DNA from: Brachymonas denitrificans
GTDB taxonomy: Bacteria > Pseudomonadota > Gammaproteobacteria > Burkholderiales > Burkholderiaceae_C
Direction of reading: 5' to 3'
Assembly: GCF_907163135.1 (NCBI RefSeq)
Contig: NZ_CAJQUA010000001.1
Span: 15,001-79,000, forward strand
Length of the DNA stretch: 64,000 bases
Part shown: in pieces, positions 18,189 to 27,825 of the stretch
Numbering within the stretch: the stretch's first letter is position 1
How the letters are laid out: each line of letters starts with the position of its first letter
Notes under the pieces: model-generated
Seen by the model: only the letters and a program-made list of their open reading frames with translations
Database searches by the model: none
Told to the model about the DNA's origin: nothing
Made by a program: the position numbers and the translations under genes

Positions 18189-19532
18189 ATGAAGCGCATG
18201 ACACAGACTTCGCCAAGCCCGGTGCCGCCCGATCTGGCTGCCGAACGGGCACAGGAAAAGGCGCGCCAGTTGCGGCGCATGAAGGCCATTGCCCTGGGGG
18301 CCTTGCTGCTGGCTGTGGCCCTGCTCGCGCTCAGCCACTATTTCGGGCGGCAGGGCGCCTGGGCCTGGGTCGGTGCATTTGCCGAGGCAGCCACCGTGGG
18401 TGCGCTGGCGGACTGGTTTGCCGTGGTGGCGCTGTTCCGTCATCCCATGGGCCTGCCGATTCCACATACGGCCATCATTCCGCGCAACCAGCAGCGCATT
18501 GCCGACAATCTGGCGCATTTCGTGCGCGACAAGTTTCTGGACAAGGCGGTGCTGCTGCCGCGGATTGCAGCGTTCAATCCAGCGCAGCGCATCGGCGAGT
18601 ACCTGAGCCAGCCGGAACGCGTCGCCTATCTGGCGACGCAGCTGCGCAGCTGGGCGCGCCAGTCGCTGGCGGCGCTGGACGACCCTGCCATCGAGCGCGA
18701 CCTGCTGGCCATCGTCAAACGCCAGCTGCATGACTGGAATGCCGCGCCAACCGCCGCGCAACTGATGCAGCTGCTGACCCATGGCCAGCATCACCAGCGC
18801 GTGCTGAATGCGGGATTGGTCAAGGTGGCCGAGTGGGTGAGCGCACCCGAAATCCGTGGCCTGATCTCCGACAAGATGATGTCCATGGCGCGACGCGAAT
18901 ATCCCAAGATGACCTGGTTCACCGACAAGCTGGACCGTACCGAGGAAATCGCCGATCGCCTGGCGGACAAGCTGGCGCAGGCGCTGATCGACGAGGTGGT
19001 GGTGGTGTTGAGCGATCCCGAGCATCCGCTGCGCCTGCGTTACGGCGAGGAGGTGGCCCGCATGATGGAGCGCCTGCAGGACGAGCCCGAACTGCAGCAG
19101 AAGGTGCAGCAGTTGAAGACGCAGTTGCTGCTGCATCCTGCGCTGCAGGGCTATGTGCAGCAACTGTGGGCGCGCCTGCGTGCCTGGCTGCAGCAGGATC
19201 TGGACAGCGAGGACTCGGTGATCGCACGCCATTTCGTCCGGTATGCGCAGCAGCTGGGCGAGCGACTGCGCGATGATCCGGTCTGGCAGGATGCGGCCAA
19301 CGACCAGCTGCGCATCGCCGTGGAGCATGTGGCCGACCAGTTGCGCGACATCGCTCCCGAGCATATCCGCCGCACGGTGCAGGAATGGGATGCGCGCTAC
19401 ATGGTGCAGGAGATCGAGCGCAGCGTGGGGCGTGATCTGCAGTTCATCCGGCTGAACGGCACGGTGATCGGCGGGTTGGCGGGTGTGGTGCTGTATGCGC
19501 TGTTCCGCTACGGGCCGGGGCTGGCTGGCTAG
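18189..19532 (+). CDS. DUF445 family membrane protein
   Basis: A 447-residue protein. After a charged N-terminus there are two membrane segments at about residues 30-50 and 55-80, with the DUF445 signature EAATVGALADWFAVVALFRHP. A long helical region follows, and the C-terminus has a closing hydrophobic segment (NGTVIGGLAGVVLYAL). The family, related to E. coli YjiN, has no settled function. The start at 18189 has only a weak ribosome-binding site; 18198 is an alternative. It converges on pgpA with a 4-base gap. Confidence 0.88.
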   Translation: MKRMTQTSPSPVPPDLAAERAQEKARQLRRMKAIALGALLLAVALLALSHYFGRQGAWAWVGAFAEAATVGALADWFAVVALFRHPMGLPIPHTAIIPRNQQRIADNLAHFVRDKFLDKAVLLPRIAAFNPAQRIGEYLSQPERVAYLATQLRSWARQSLAALDDPAIERDLLAIVKRQLHDWNAAPTAAQLMQLLTHGQHHQRVLNAGLVKVAEWVSAPEIRGLISDKMMSMARREYPKMTWFTDKLDRTEEIADRLADKLAQALIDEVVVVLSDPEHPLRLRYGEEVARMMERLQDEPELQQKVQQLKTQLLLHPALQGYVQQLWARLRAWLQQDLDSEDSVIARHFVRYAQQLGERLRDDPVWQDAANDQLRIAVEHVADQLRDIAPEHIRRTVQEWDARYMVQEIERSVGRDLQFIRLNGTVIGGLAGVVLYALFRYGPGLAG

Positions 19533-19536
19533 CGGA

Positions 19537-20103
19537 TCAGTGCCACCAGCCGGCATGCAGGCCGGAGGCGTGCACCAGCGTGAGCACGGCCACGCTGCAG
19601 GCGGCAGCCACCAGATCATCGAACAGGATGCCCCAGCCACCGCGCCAGCCAAAGCCCTTGAAGCGCTGGTCGGCGCAGCGCACCGGTGGCGGCTTGGCGG
19701 CGTCGAAGAAGCGGAATACGGCAAAGGCAAGCGCCTGCCAGATCCAGGCGGCGGTGCTGAAGGGCTCGAGTGCCAGCGCCGGCTGCAGGATCCAGAGCAC
19801 ACCCCAGAATGCCACTACCTCATCCCACACGATGCTGCCGGGGTCTGCCACGCCCATGTTGCGCGCGGTGACCGTGCAGGCCCACCACCCCAGCGGGATG
19901 CCGAGCAGCACCAGCCAGCCGAGCGCCGCATGCGGCAGTACCAACTGCAGCAGCAGCCAGGCCGCCCAGGCCCAGAGCGTGCCTGCCGTGCCTGGCGCCT
20001 TCGGGCTCAGGCCGGAGCCGAAACCCAGCGCAATCCAGTGCGCAGGATGACGCAGCAGGAACGAGAGGGTGGGGCGGACTGGAGCAAGAGGTGTGGTGGA
20101 CAT
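19537..20103 (-). CDS. pgpA: Phosphatidylglycerophosphatase A
   Basis: A 188-residue inner-membrane phosphatase converting phosphatidylglycerol phosphate to phosphatidylglycerol. Family motifs are present: GFGSGLSPKAPGTAGTLWA near residues 26-44, VWDEVVAFW, and RFFDAAKPPPVRCADQRFKG followed by GGWGILFDDLVAA. The hydrophobic segments between them fit three or four membrane spans. It lies 97 bases after thiL in the same direction, the usual thiL-pgpA neighbourhood. Confidence 0.93.
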   Translation of the reverse strand: MSTTPLAPVRPTLSFLLRHPAHWIALGFGSGLSPKAPGTAGTLWAWAAWLLLQLVLPHAALGWLVLLGIPLGWWACTVTARNMGVADPGSIVWDEVVAFWGVLWILQPALALEPFSTAAWIWQALAFAVFRFFDAAKPPPVRCADQRFKGFGWRGGWGILFDDLVAAACSVAVLTLVHASGLHAGWWH

Positions 20104-20200
20104 GGCGTGGATTGTCGCAGAGCGGTAGCTCCATGAGAGACCATGAGGGGGGAATGACGCAAACCCTTCGGAAGGAATTGATGGTGCCGGTGTCAGGCCC

Positions 20201-21250
20201 TCAACCGAAATGGTCGAACGCCCTGGCGGCCAGGGAGTGTTGCCTGCCACCCAGATCGACAAAGCGCAGGCCCGCCTCGGTTTCCATGCGTCCGATGCGG
20301 CTGGCGCATAGCCCGCAGCGGGCCGCGGCAGCCGCGACGGCATCGCGCCGGTCCCGTGGAGCCGTAAAGACCAGTTCGTAGTCATCCCCGCCGGCCAGCG
20401 CCATCTGCAGGGCGACGTCATTCCCCAGCGTGCGCAGCGCCGGGCTGCAGGCATGCAGCAGGCCGTCCGCGCCATCCAGCGCCTGGAGCGTGGCACCCAG
20501 GCCCGAGGCCTGCATGATGTGCCCCAGGTCGCCAGTCAGTCCGTCACTCAGGTCGGCGCAGGCGCTGGCGATGCCGCGCAGCGCCAGTCCCAGGGCGATG
20601 CGGGGCTGGGGCAGCTCCAGCCGCACCCGCGTCATGTGCAGCAGGTGGTGGCGCATGCGGGGTTCGAGCGTCTGCAGGATGGCGGCAGCGGGGGGTGTGT
20701 CTCCGCGCGCCAGCTGCTGCAGTTGCAGCGCCAGGCGCGCGTCACCCAGCCCTTGCAGCGGCGCATGGCTGGCGTAGATGTCGTCGCCGGCGCTGGCGCC
20801 ACTGCGCAGATGCGCGCTGCCCGGCGGCACGCTGCCAAACACCGTCAGGCTGAGGGTGAGCGGCCCGCGCGTGGTATCGCCGCCCACCAGTTCACAGCCA
20901 TGGGCATCGGCCAGGGCGAACAAGCCGCTGGCAAAGGCCTCCAGCCAGGCATCGTCCACCGCCGGCAAGGCAATCGCCAGCGTGGCACCCAGCGGCTGCG
21001 CGCCGCAGGCGGCCAGGTCGCTCAGGTTCACGGCCAGGGCCTTGTGGCCCAGTGCGGCCGGATCCACGTCCTCGAAAAAATGCCGGCCGGCCACCAGCAT
21101 GTCGGTGGAGATGGCCAGCTGCTCATCCGGCAAGGGGGCCAGCAGGGCGCAGTCATCCCCGATGCCGACCGTGGCATGGCGCAAGGGCGAAGGGCGGCGG
21201 AAATGGCGGTCGATCAGGGCGAATTCGCCGGAGCTGGAGGAGGCAGACAT
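20201..21250 (-). CDS. thiL: Thiamine-monophosphate kinase
   Basis: A 349-residue AIR-synthase-fold kinase that makes thiamine pyrophosphate from thiamine monophosphate with ATP. Motifs in order: IGDDCALL, STDMLVAGRHF, NLSDLAACGA, GGDTTRG, ACADLSDGL, and AGGDDYELVF near the C-terminus. The ATG at 21250 starts MSASSSSGEFALI, directly before the conserved IDRHF. It lies 14 bases after the Gcr-type gene, in a leftward group apaG-gcr-thiL-pgpA. Confidence 0.94.
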   Translation of the reverse strand: MSASSSSGEFALIDRHFRRPSPLRHATVGIGDDCALLAPLPDEQLAISTDMLVAGRHFFEDVDPAALGHKALAVNLSDLAACGAQPLGATLAIALPAVDDAWLEAFASGLFALADAHGCELVGGDTTRGPLTLSLTVFGSVPPGSAHLRSGASAGDDIYASHAPLQGLGDARLALQLQQLARGDTPPAAAILQTLEPRMRHHLLHMTRVRLELPQPRIALGLALRGIASACADLSDGLTGDLGHIMQASGLGATLQALDGADGLLHACSPALRTLGNDVALQMALAGGDDYELVFTAPRDRRDAVAAAAARCGLCASRIGRMETEAGLRFVDLGGRQHSLAARAFDHFG

Positions 21251-21264
21251 GGACAGGCAAAGAA

Positions 21265-23394
21265 TCAGTTCCCGGCACCATACGTGCCGGAAGGGGAAGG
21301 CGTCTTGCGCTTCTTGGGAGGAAAGATGAAGCTCAGGGGAGCATGCAGCAGGCGATAGAGCAGGGCCGAGTTGATGCGGCGGCGATCCACCTGCGGCACG
21401 TTGTGCGCCGCCACGGCGGTGCGGAAGGCAAAGTAGAAGCTCACGATGACGTTGATCGGGCCCACCAGCGCGACTCCTGCCAGTGCCAGCCAGAACTCCT
21501 GCTGATGCAGCACCGGTGCACCCAGTGTAAAGGCGGCCGCAGCCAGCTGTCCCGCTGCCAGCGTCACGTGGCGTACTTCCAGTCCCAGCCCGAAGAACAG
21601 TGCAATGGCAGGGGTCAGCCCCAGCATCAGGCCGAGCGAGATATTGGCGGCAAGCCCGGAGACATGATCGCGCATCCACTGCGCCAGCCGCCGCGCCCGA
21701 TCCACCCCCAGCAGGCGGCGAAAGCGCGGATGGTGCGCCATGGCCGAATCGAGCCGGTGAAACACGAACCAGTTTTCCGTCCAGCCGGCAATGATGCTGG
21801 AGGCAAACAGCAAAGCACCGGTAAAGCCGGCAAACAGCACCGTCGGGCCGAACACATCGAGCGCCCCCATGGACGCCGTGGCTGTCTTCACCGGAATCAT
21901 CGGCTGCCCCAGACCGTACTGCAGGGCCGCGGAGATCAGCAGCACACAGGGCACAACGGCCAGCAGGTTGCCGACAATGGCAATCACCTGCGAGCGGATC
22001 AGGTGCGAGACTTCGTCGACAAAGGCATCGACCGCATTGGGCTGGTCCATGGCCTTGAGTCGTGCCGCCAGGGCGGGCGCCGTCACCGCCGGCTGCTTGG
22101 TAGCAATCGTCCAGTGCAATAGCTGGATCAGCACGAAGATCAGCGCGTAGTTGATCCCGGCGACCAGCCCGCTCCAGAAGATCGACAGCGCCAGCGTCCC
22201 GATCAGGAACTTGAACCAGACGGCAAAGCCCATGGCAAAGCCGCCTCCCAGGGCATGGCCCAGCATCACGCGCCACTCGCGGAAGTTGCGCGTGATATAG
22301 GTTTCGCCGCTTTCGGCATGGCGCTCGGCCACCTTGGCGGCCGTCAGGTGGGAGCTGCTGCGGATCAGGTTGCGCACGCTGCGCCGCTCCTGTCCCACCA
22401 TGATCAGACGGGCCACCAGCCGTGCCGTCGAATGCGCCGGGTTCTGGCTGAACAGGCAGTCCAGCAATTCGTTCACGCGCTGCACGCGGTCGCGCATCTG
22501 GCGCAGGCGGAACACGATGCCCACCGACACCCCTTGCTCGGCCAGATGGGCATACACCGTTCCCGCTGCGCGCCGGCAGTGGGCCAACTGTTCGCGCAGC
22601 AGTTCGGTCGCCGCCAGTGTTTCTGGGTGCTTCAGGCCGTGGATGCCGAGCTGTCGCGTCCAGGCATCCATGCTGTGCGCCAGATCATGAAAGGCGTGCT
22701 GCGTGTCGGCGTCATCGGCCATGCGCATGCGGATCTCGCTGGCGAAGCCGGTGGCGCCGATCTGGCTCACGCTGTACATGATGGCCTCGATCAACTCGTT
22801 CTGCCAGTAGCTGGCCACCGGCTGGCCCCAGGCGCTGGCCGTGGTGGCCAGCACGATGTGGGGCGGCGGGCTGACAGGCTCCCGGGCCGGCTCTTCCCAC
22901 AGGCCGGGTTGCATTTCGAGCGCGGGCGGCCCCTGTTCCGGGGAGGCAAACAGCAGGCGCTGCGCATGCTGCAGCGTGGCCGGGTCGACGGCGCGAATCC
23001 ACTGCGCATCGAAGGCCTGCGGAAACAACAGGTGGAACAGCTGCGACAGATCCGTGGTCTCCGGCGTTGGCGGCAGCCACTTGCGCAGCAGCCGGTGCCC
23101 CAGCTCGCTGGCAAACGCCGTGCGCGGCGCAAAGCCGTAATCCGCCAGCAGGGGGGTGGCATCCACATGCGTGATGAACTGCTGCCACCAGGCGCGCCAG
23201 CGCGGCGGCCAGTCCGGCATGCGGCCGACGGCTGCCAGAATCTGGCGCACGCGACCCACGGCCGCCTGCACATCCTGCGCATCGCCGCGAATCCATTCCA
23301 GCACGTCATGCAGCCACAGATGCCGCTCCACCTGGTCGGCATCCGGGTCGATGCGGCCAAGCAGGGCCTCGATCTCGATCTTGCGTGCTGCCAT
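21265..23394 (-). CDS. Gcr-type 'site-specific recombinase' family membrane protein (PF10136)
   Basis: A 709-residue protein. The N-terminal half (residues 1-340) is soluble and helical. The C-terminal half has about six to eight hydrophobic segments, including LGHALGGGFAMGFAVWFKFL, VIAIVGNLLAVVPCVLLISA, TVLFAGFTGALLFASSIIAG and GLMLGLTPAIALFFGLGLEV. The family is named after the gonococcal gcr gene, but I see no tyrosine- or serine-recombinase catalytic residues, and the architecture is that of an integral membrane protein. It starts 6 bases after apaG and runs into thiL. Function is uncertain. Confidence 0.85.
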   Translation of the reverse strand: MAARKIEIEALLGRIDPDADQVERHLWLHDVLEWIRGDAQDVQAAVGRVRQILAAVGRMPDWPPRWRAWWQQFITHVDATPLLADYGFAPRTAFASELGHRLLRKWLPPTPETTDLSQLFHLLFPQAFDAQWIRAVDPATLQHAQRLLFASPEQGPPALEMQPGLWEEPAREPVSPPPHIVLATTASAWGQPVASYWQNELIEAIMYSVSQIGATGFASEIRMRMADDADTQHAFHDLAHSMDAWTRQLGIHGLKHPETLAATELLREQLAHCRRAAGTVYAHLAEQGVSVGIVFRLRQMRDRVQRVNELLDCLFSQNPAHSTARLVARLIMVGQERRSVRNLIRSSSHLTAAKVAERHAESGETYITRNFREWRVMLGHALGGGFAMGFAVWFKFLIGTLALSIFWSGLVAGINYALIFVLIQLLHWTIATKQPAVTAPALAARLKAMDQPNAVDAFVDEVSHLIRSQVIAIVGNLLAVVPCVLLISAALQYGLGQPMIPVKTATASMGALDVFGPTVLFAGFTGALLFASSIIAGWTENWFVFHRLDSAMAHHPRFRRLLGVDRARRLAQWMRDHVSGLAANISLGLMLGLTPAIALFFGLGLEVRHVTLAAGQLAAAAFTLGAPVLHQQEFWLALAGVALVGPINVIVSFYFAFRTAVAAHNVPQVDRRRINSALLYRLLHAPLSFIFPPKKRKTPSPSGTYGAGN

Positions 23395-23400
23395 GCAGTC

Positions 23401-23829
23401 TCAATGCAGGGTGTGGGACTGCACCGGCGTGGAGCCGCCCTCGGGTGCCACCAGCGCAAACGGACCGATGGGCGCCTCGAAACGCTCGCCATCCACGGCC
23501 ACGCAGAAATAGCTGCCACGCATTACGCCATGCGAGGTACGCAGCGGCGTGCCACTACTGTACTCGAACTTCTCGCCCGGCTTGAGCACCGGCTGGTAGC
23601 CCACCACTGCCAGGCCCTTTACCTGCTCCTCGCGCCCCTCGCCATCGGTGATGATCCAGTGGCGCGACACCACCTGCGCTGCCACCCGGCCCGTATTCGT
23701 GATCGTCACGTGATAGGCGAACACATAGCGATCGGCCGCCGGCTCTGACTCATCGGGCAGGTATTCCGGGCGGACCTCCACGGTCAGCTGGTAATCGGCA
23801 TCGGGCGGGGTAGTGGTGAAATCTGGCAT
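23401..23829 (-). CDS. apaG: ApaG family protein
   Basis: A 142-residue fibronectin-III-fold protein of the ApaG/DUF525 family. Signatures are YHVTITNTGRVAAQVVSRHWIITD and the loop YSSGTPLRTSHGVMRGSY with the conserved SGTPL. It is about 17 residues longer than E. coli ApaG, because of the N-terminus and a C-terminal tail. Function is unknown; the E. coli gene sits with apaH and ksgA. It is the first gene of a leftward group and divergent from rpe. Confidence 0.93.
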   Translation of the reverse strand: MPDFTTTPPDADYQLTVEVRPEYLPDESEPAADRYVFAYHVTITNTGRVAAQVVSRHWIITDGEGREEQVKGLAVVGYQPVLKPGEKFEYSSGTPLRTSHGVMRGSYFCVAVDGERFEAPIGPFALVAPEGGSTPVQSHTLH

Positions 23830-23898
23830 GGGCGCTATGGTAGCGGCAAAGCCTGACAGTCGTGCCGGACGCCCCCGCGATGCGCGACAATACCGGTC

Positions 23899-24576
23899 AT
23901 GACCACCTACCGCATCGCCCCCTCCATCCTCTCGGCCGACTTTGCCCGTCTGGGCGAAGAGGTCCGCAACGTGATTGCCGCCGGCGCCGACTGGATCCAT
24001 TTCGACGTGATGGACAACCATTACGTGCCCAACCTCACCTTCGGCCCCATGATCTGCCAGGCCATCAAGCCGCACGCCGTCACGCCCGACGGCAAGCCGG
24101 TGCCGATGGACGTGCACATGATGGTGCAGCCGGTCGATGCGCTGGCCCAGGCCTTCGCCCAGGCTGGCGCCGACCTGATCAGCTTCCATCCTGACGCCAG
24201 CAGCCACGTGCACCGCAGCATCCAGGCCATCAAGGGCGCCGGCTGCCAGGCGGGGCTGGTATTCAACCCGGCCGAGCCACTCGACGTGCTCGACTGGGTC
24301 ATTGACGATATCGACCTGATCCTGCTGATGAGCGTCAACCCCGGCTTCGGCGGCCAGAGCTTCATCGACAGTGCGCTGCGCAAGATCGAGGCCGTGCGCA
24401 AGCGCATCGACGCCTGCGGCAAGGATATCCGGCTGGAGGTGGATGGCGGCATCAAGGCCGACAACATCCGCCGCGTGGCCGATGCCGGCGCCGACACCTT
24501 CGTGGCAGGCAGCGCCATCTTCGGCAAGCCCGACTACGCCGCCGTCATCGCCGACATGCGCAAGGCGCTGGCATGA
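23899..24576 (+). CDS. rpe: Ribulose-phosphate 3-epimerase
   Basis: A 225-residue TIM-barrel enzyme that interconverts ribulose-5-phosphate and xylulose-5-phosphate in the pentose phosphate/Calvin pathway. Metal and catalytic motifs are visible: [45 protein letters not shown] and [10 protein letters not shown]. It overlaps gph by four bases (ATGA), so the two are translationally coupled. Confidence 0.97.
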   Translation: MTTYRIAPSILSADFARLGEEVRNVIAAGADWIHFDVMDNHYVPNLTFGPMICQAIKPHAVTPDGKPVPMDVHMMVQPVDALAQAFAQAGADLISFHPDASSHVHRSIQAIKGAGCQAGLVFNPAEPLDVLDWVIDDIDLILLMSVNPGFGGQSFIDSALRKIEAVRKRIDACGKDIRLEVDGGIKADNIRRVADAGADTFVAGSAIFGKPDYAAVIADMRKALA

Positions 24577-25367
24577 GCGCGGACGTGCCGATGCCGTCCG
24601 TTTCCGCCACGAAACCTGCCACCGCCGTCCGCCTGCGCTGGCCCGGTGCCACGCAGGCGCTGGAAGTGCAGGCCGCCATGGTCGATCTGGACGGCACCAT
24701 GGTCGACACCCTGGGCGATTTCGAGGTCGCGCTCAATCGCATGCTGGCCGAACTGCAGCTGCCGCCGGTGTCGCGCGACTTCATCAGCCGCACGGTCGGC
24801 AAGGGCTCCGAGCACCTGATCCGCAGCGTGCTGGCCGAGCAGATGCGCCAGGCCAGCCTGACCGCCTGCGACAGCAGCTGTCCCGCCACGCAGCCGGAAG
24901 CGCGTTATGAACAGGCCTGGCGCTCTTACCAGCGGTACTACGGCGTGATCAACGGCCAGTTTGCCGAGCCCTTCGCCGGTGTGCGCGAAGGCTTGCAGGC
25001 CCTGTATGCCGCCGGACTGCCCATGGCCTGCCTCACCAACAAGCCGCAGGCCCACGCCGAAGCGCTGCTCGAGGCGCTCGACCTGCGCCAGTACTTCCGC
25101 GTGGTGTTCGGTGGCGATGCCTTCCCGCGCAAGAAGCCCGATCCCATGCCCCTGCTCGAAACCGCCCGCGCACTCGGCACCGTGCCGGCTGTCACCCTGA
25201 TGCTGGGCGACTCCAGCAACGACGCGCAAGCCGCACATGCTGCCGGCTGCCCGGTGCTGCTGCTGAGCTATGGCTACAACCATGGCCAGCCCGTGCGTGA
25301 AGTGCCGGCGGACGGCTATCTGGACAGTCTGATGGAGCTTGTGGTGGTGCCCCATGCTGCGGCGTAA
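24573..25367 (+). CDS. gph: Phosphoglycolate phosphatase
   Basis: A 264-residue HAD-family phosphatase removing 2-phosphoglycolate. HAD motif I is [10 protein letters not shown], near residues 37-46 after an N-terminal extension of about 30 residues. Motif II is CLTNKP, motif III Lys is in RKKPDPMP, and motif IV is [11 protein letters not shown]. It follows rpe with a 4-bp overlap and lies directly before the trp operon, the common beta-proteobacterial order rpe-gph-trpE. Confidence 0.93.
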   Translation: MSADVPMPSVSATKPATAVRLRWPGATQALEVQAAMVDLDGTMVDTLGDFEVALNRMLAELQLPPVSRDFISRTVGKGSEHLIRSVLAEQMRQASLTACDSSCPATQPEARYEQAWRSYQRYYGVINGQFAEPFAGVREGLQALYAAGLPMACLTNKPQAHAEALLEALDLRQYFRVVFGGDAFPRKKPDPMPLLETARALGTVPAVTLMLGDSSNDAQAAHAAGCPVLLLSYGYNHGQPVREVPADGYLDSLMELVVVPHAAA

Positions 25368-25465
25368 TGCGGCCGGCAGCCACCCAGCCAACCAGCGACT
25401 GCCAGGAGCGCCGACCACGGCACACACGGTTGCGGGAAAGCACCGCTGCATTGCGACAAAAAGTT

Positions 25466-25474
25466 TGCTAGACT
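25466..25474 (+). promoter_or_regulatory. Candidate extended -10 promoter of the trp leader
   Basis: TGCTAGACT matches the extended -10 pattern TGn-TATAAT at the TG and four of six hexamer bases. Start of transcription would fall near 25481, the A of the leader-peptide ATG. TTGCGA at 25451 is too close for a normal -35. The call is inferred from pattern only. Confidence 0.35.
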
Positions 25475-25480
25475 GATCTA

Positions 25481-25567
25481 ATGTTCATTCATCGAAACAC
25501 CACCACAGGTTGCAGTGACCGGGGAGCCTGGCCCTGGCGTCCCTGCCATGCCTTTGGCGCGGCCTGA
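25481..25567 (+). CDS. trpL: Candidate trp leader peptide (28 codons, Trp-Pro-Trp)
   Basis: The ATG at 25481 opens MFIHRNTTTGCSDRGAWPWR... with two Trp codons, TGG at 25529 and 25535, and stops at 25565-25567. A strong hairpin (GGCGCGGC 25556-25563, GCCGCGCC 25568-25575) has the stop codon in its loop. The Trp-codon segment (25528-25538) can also pair with 25595-25605, and another hairpin lies at 25634-25661. There is no Shine-Dalgarno sequence, but the inferred start of transcription coincides with the ATG, so it may be leaderless, as described for trpL in Sinorhizobium. I see no U-rich terminator, so the mechanism is unclear. The placement 166 bases after the stop, just before trpE, fits attenuation. 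Confidence 0.5.
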   Translation: MFIHRNTTTGCSDRGAWPWRPCHAFGAA

Positions 25568-25633
25568 GCCGCGCCGGTGTTTCCTGCCCGATCCTGCCAA
25601 GGCCAGCGCAGACGGGCGCCATCCTCCGGGGCT

Positions 25634-25661
25634 GGCTGTCATCGTGGTGCACGATGCAGCC
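25634..25661 (+). promoter_or_regulatory. Hairpin in the trpE leader
   Basis: Arms GGCTG-(T)-CATCGT and ACGATG-CAGCC pair over 11 bp with a single bulge and a GGTGC loop. It lies between the leader-peptide candidate and trpE. There is no T tract after it, so it is not a standard intrinsic terminator. Confidence 0.4.
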
Positions 25662-25732
25662 GCTAGCATGCAAGGCGATCTGCGCCTGCCTGCCGGTGTG
25701 CGCAACAGCCCCCAGCACAAGGTGAATCCTTC

Positions 25733-27235
25733 ATGATGACTGAACTCGAATTCAACAGCCTGGTCGCCCAGGGTTACAACCGCATCCCGCTCATGCTCGA
25801 GGCCTTTGCCGACCTCGAGACACCGCTTTCCCTCTACCTCAAGCTGGCCCACGCCGAATATGGCGGCAGCAACAGCTTTCTGCTCGAATCGGTGGTGGGC
25901 GGCGAACGCTTCGGCCGCTACAGCTTCATCGGCCTGCCGGCGCGCACGCTGCTGCGTGCGACCGGCTTCGGCGCCGAAGCGAAAACCGAGGTCGTCACCG
26001 ACGGCCAGGTGGTCGAAACCGCCACCGGCAATCCACTCGACTTCATTGCCAGCTACCAGCAGCGTTTCAAGGTCGCGCTGCGCCCGGGCATGCCGCGCTT
26101 CTGCGGCGGCCTGGCCGGCTATTTCGGCTACGACGCCGTGCGCTACATCGAGAAAAAGCTCGAAGCCTCCTGTCCGCCCGACGAACTCGGCACGCCCGAC
26201 ATCCTGCTGCTGCAATGCGAGGAAGTCGCAGTGATCGACAACCTTTCCGGCAAGCTCTACCTGCTGGTCTACATCGATCCCAAGCAGCCCGAAGCCTTCA
26301 ACCGCGGCAAGCTGCGCCTGCGTGAACTCAAGGACCGCCTGGCCCAGCCCGCCATCGCGCCGCCCGCCGGCATCTTCAAGAGCGAGCCGATCGAGCGCAA
26401 CTTTGCCAAGGACGACTACCTCGCTGCCGTGCAGCGCGCCAAGGACCTGATCGCCGCCGGCGACTTCATGCAGGTCCAGGTCGGCCAGCGTCTGAAAAAG
26501 CGCTTCGCCGCGCACCCGCTCAACCTGTACCGTGCGCTGCGCTCGCTCAACCCGAGCCCCTACATGTACTACTACCACTTCGGCGATTTCCAGGTGGTAG
26601 GTGCCTCGCCCGAAATCCTGGTGCGGCACGAGCATGCGTCAGACGGCACGCAAACCCTCACCATCCGCCCGCTCGCCGGCACCCGCCCGCGCGGTGCCAC
26701 GCCCGAGGCCGATCTGGCGGCTGAACAGGAACTGGTCAACGATCCCAAGGAGCGCGCCGAGCACGTCATGCTGATCGACCTGGCGCGCAACGACATCGGC
26801 CGCATCGCCACCACGGGCTCGGTGCAGGTCACCGAAGCCTTCGTGGTCGAGCGCTACAGCCACGTGATGCATATCGTGAGCAACGTGCAGGGCACGCTGC
26901 AGGACGGCATGAGCAATATGGACGTGCTGCGCGCCACCTTCCCGGCCGGCACGCTCACCGGTGCGCCCAAGGTGCACGCGATGGAGCTGATCGACGAGCT
27001 CGAACCCGTCAAGCGCGGCATCTATGGCGGCGCCTGCGGTTACCTGAGCTATGCCGGCGACATGGACGTGGCCATCGCCATCCGCACCGCCATCGTCAAG
27101 GACGGCATGCTGTACGTGCAGGCCTCCGCCGGAGTGGTCGCCGACAGCATTCCCGAGATGGAGTGGAAAGAAACCGAACACAAGTCGCGCGCCCTGATGC
27201 GCGCGGCCGAACTGGTCGAGGAGGGCCTGCAATGA
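25733..27235 (+). CDS. trpE: Anthranilate synthase component I
   Basis: A 500-residue chorismate-binding subunit that makes anthranilate from chorismate with ammonia from TrpG. The N-terminal Trp feedback site LLES...RYSFIG lies near residues 50-65. The catalytic domain has SPSPYMYY-like [33 protein letters not shown], and [26 protein letters not shown] at 25719 supports the ATG at 25733; the adjacent ATG at 25736 is equally possible. It overlaps trpG by four bases. Likely regulated by the leader region upstream. Confidence 0.97.
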   Translation: MMTELEFNSLVAQGYNRIPLMLEAFADLETPLSLYLKLAHAEYGGSNSFLLESVVGGERFGRYSFIGLPARTLLRATGFGAEAKTEVVTDGQVVETATGNPLDFIASYQQRFKVALRPGMPRFCGGLAGYFGYDAVRYIEKKLEASCPPDELGTPDILLLQCEEVAVIDNLSGKLYLLVYIDPKQPEAFNRGKLRLRELKDRLAQPAIAPPAGIFKSEPIERNFAKDDYLAAVQRAKDLIAAGDFMQVQVGQRLKKRFAAHPLNLYRALRSLNPSPYMYYYHFGDFQVVGASPEILVRHEHASDGTQTLTIRPLAGTRPRGATPEADLAAEQELVNDPKERAEHVMLIDLARNDIGRIATTGSVQVTEAFVVERYSHVMHIVSNVQGTLQDGMSNMDVLRATFPAGTLTGAPKVHAMELIDELEPVKRGIYGGACGYLSYAGDMDVAIAIRTAIVKDGMLYVQASAGVVADSIPEMEWKETEHKSRALMRAAELVEEGLQ

Positions 27236-27825
27236 GCGACAAGACCAAGGTCCTGATGGTGGACAACTACGACAGCTTCACTTACAACATTGTTCAGTAT
27301 TTCGGCGAGCTGGGCGCCGAGGTGATCGTGCACCGCAACGACGAAATCACGCTGGAGCAACTCGATGCACTCTTCCAGCAAGGCGCGTTCGACCGCCTCT
27401 GCATCTCGCCCGGCCCCTGTTCGCCGAACGAGGCAGGCGTGTCCGTCCCGGCGATCCAGCACTTCGCCGGCAAGCTGCCCATTCTTGGCGTCTGTCTCGG
27501 CCACCAGTCCATTGGCGCAGCTTTCGGCGGCACCATCATCCGTGCGCAGGAGTTGATGCACGGCAAGACCAGCGTCATCACCACCACGCAGACCGGCGTG
27601 TTCCGCAACCTGCCGCGCCGTTTCACCGTCAACCGCTACCACTCGCTGTCGATCGAACGCGCCAGCCTGCCGGCAGAGCTGGAAATCACCGCCTGGACCG
27701 ACGACGGCGAAATCATGGGCGTGCGCCACAGGACGCTGGACATCGAAGGCGTCCAGTTCCACCCCGAAAGCATATTGACCGAGCACGGCCACGCCATGCT
27801 CAAGAATTTCCTGGAGCGAGCATGA
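27232..27825 (+). CDS. trpG: Anthranilate synthase component II (glutamine amidotransferase)
   Basis: A 197-residue class I amidotransferase supplying ammonia to TrpE. The nucleophile is Cys88 in [10 protein letters not shown], and the His-Glu pair is in [13 protein letters not shown]. The N-terminus [11 protein letters not shown] is typical. Its ATG overlaps the trpE stop and its stop overlaps trpD (ATGA both times). TrpG may also serve folate synthesis (pabB partner) in this group, but nothing here shows it. Confidence 0.97.
   Translation: MSDKTKVLMVDNYDSFTYNIVQYFGELGAEVIVHRNDEITLEQLDALFQQGAFDRLCISPGPCSPNEAGVSVPAIQHFAGKLPILGVCLGHQSIGAAFGGTIIRAQELMHGKTSVITTTQTGVFRNLPRRFTVNRYHSLSIERASLPAELEITAWTDDGEIMGVRHRTLDIEGVQFHPESILTEHGHAMLKNFLERA

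Noticed and set aside
25485-26635. Long leftward frames over the trp leader and the start of trpE, and a 73-codon rightward frame at 25515
   Set aside because: They overlap trpE and the leader in the wrong frame, are composition artefacts, and lack family motifs.
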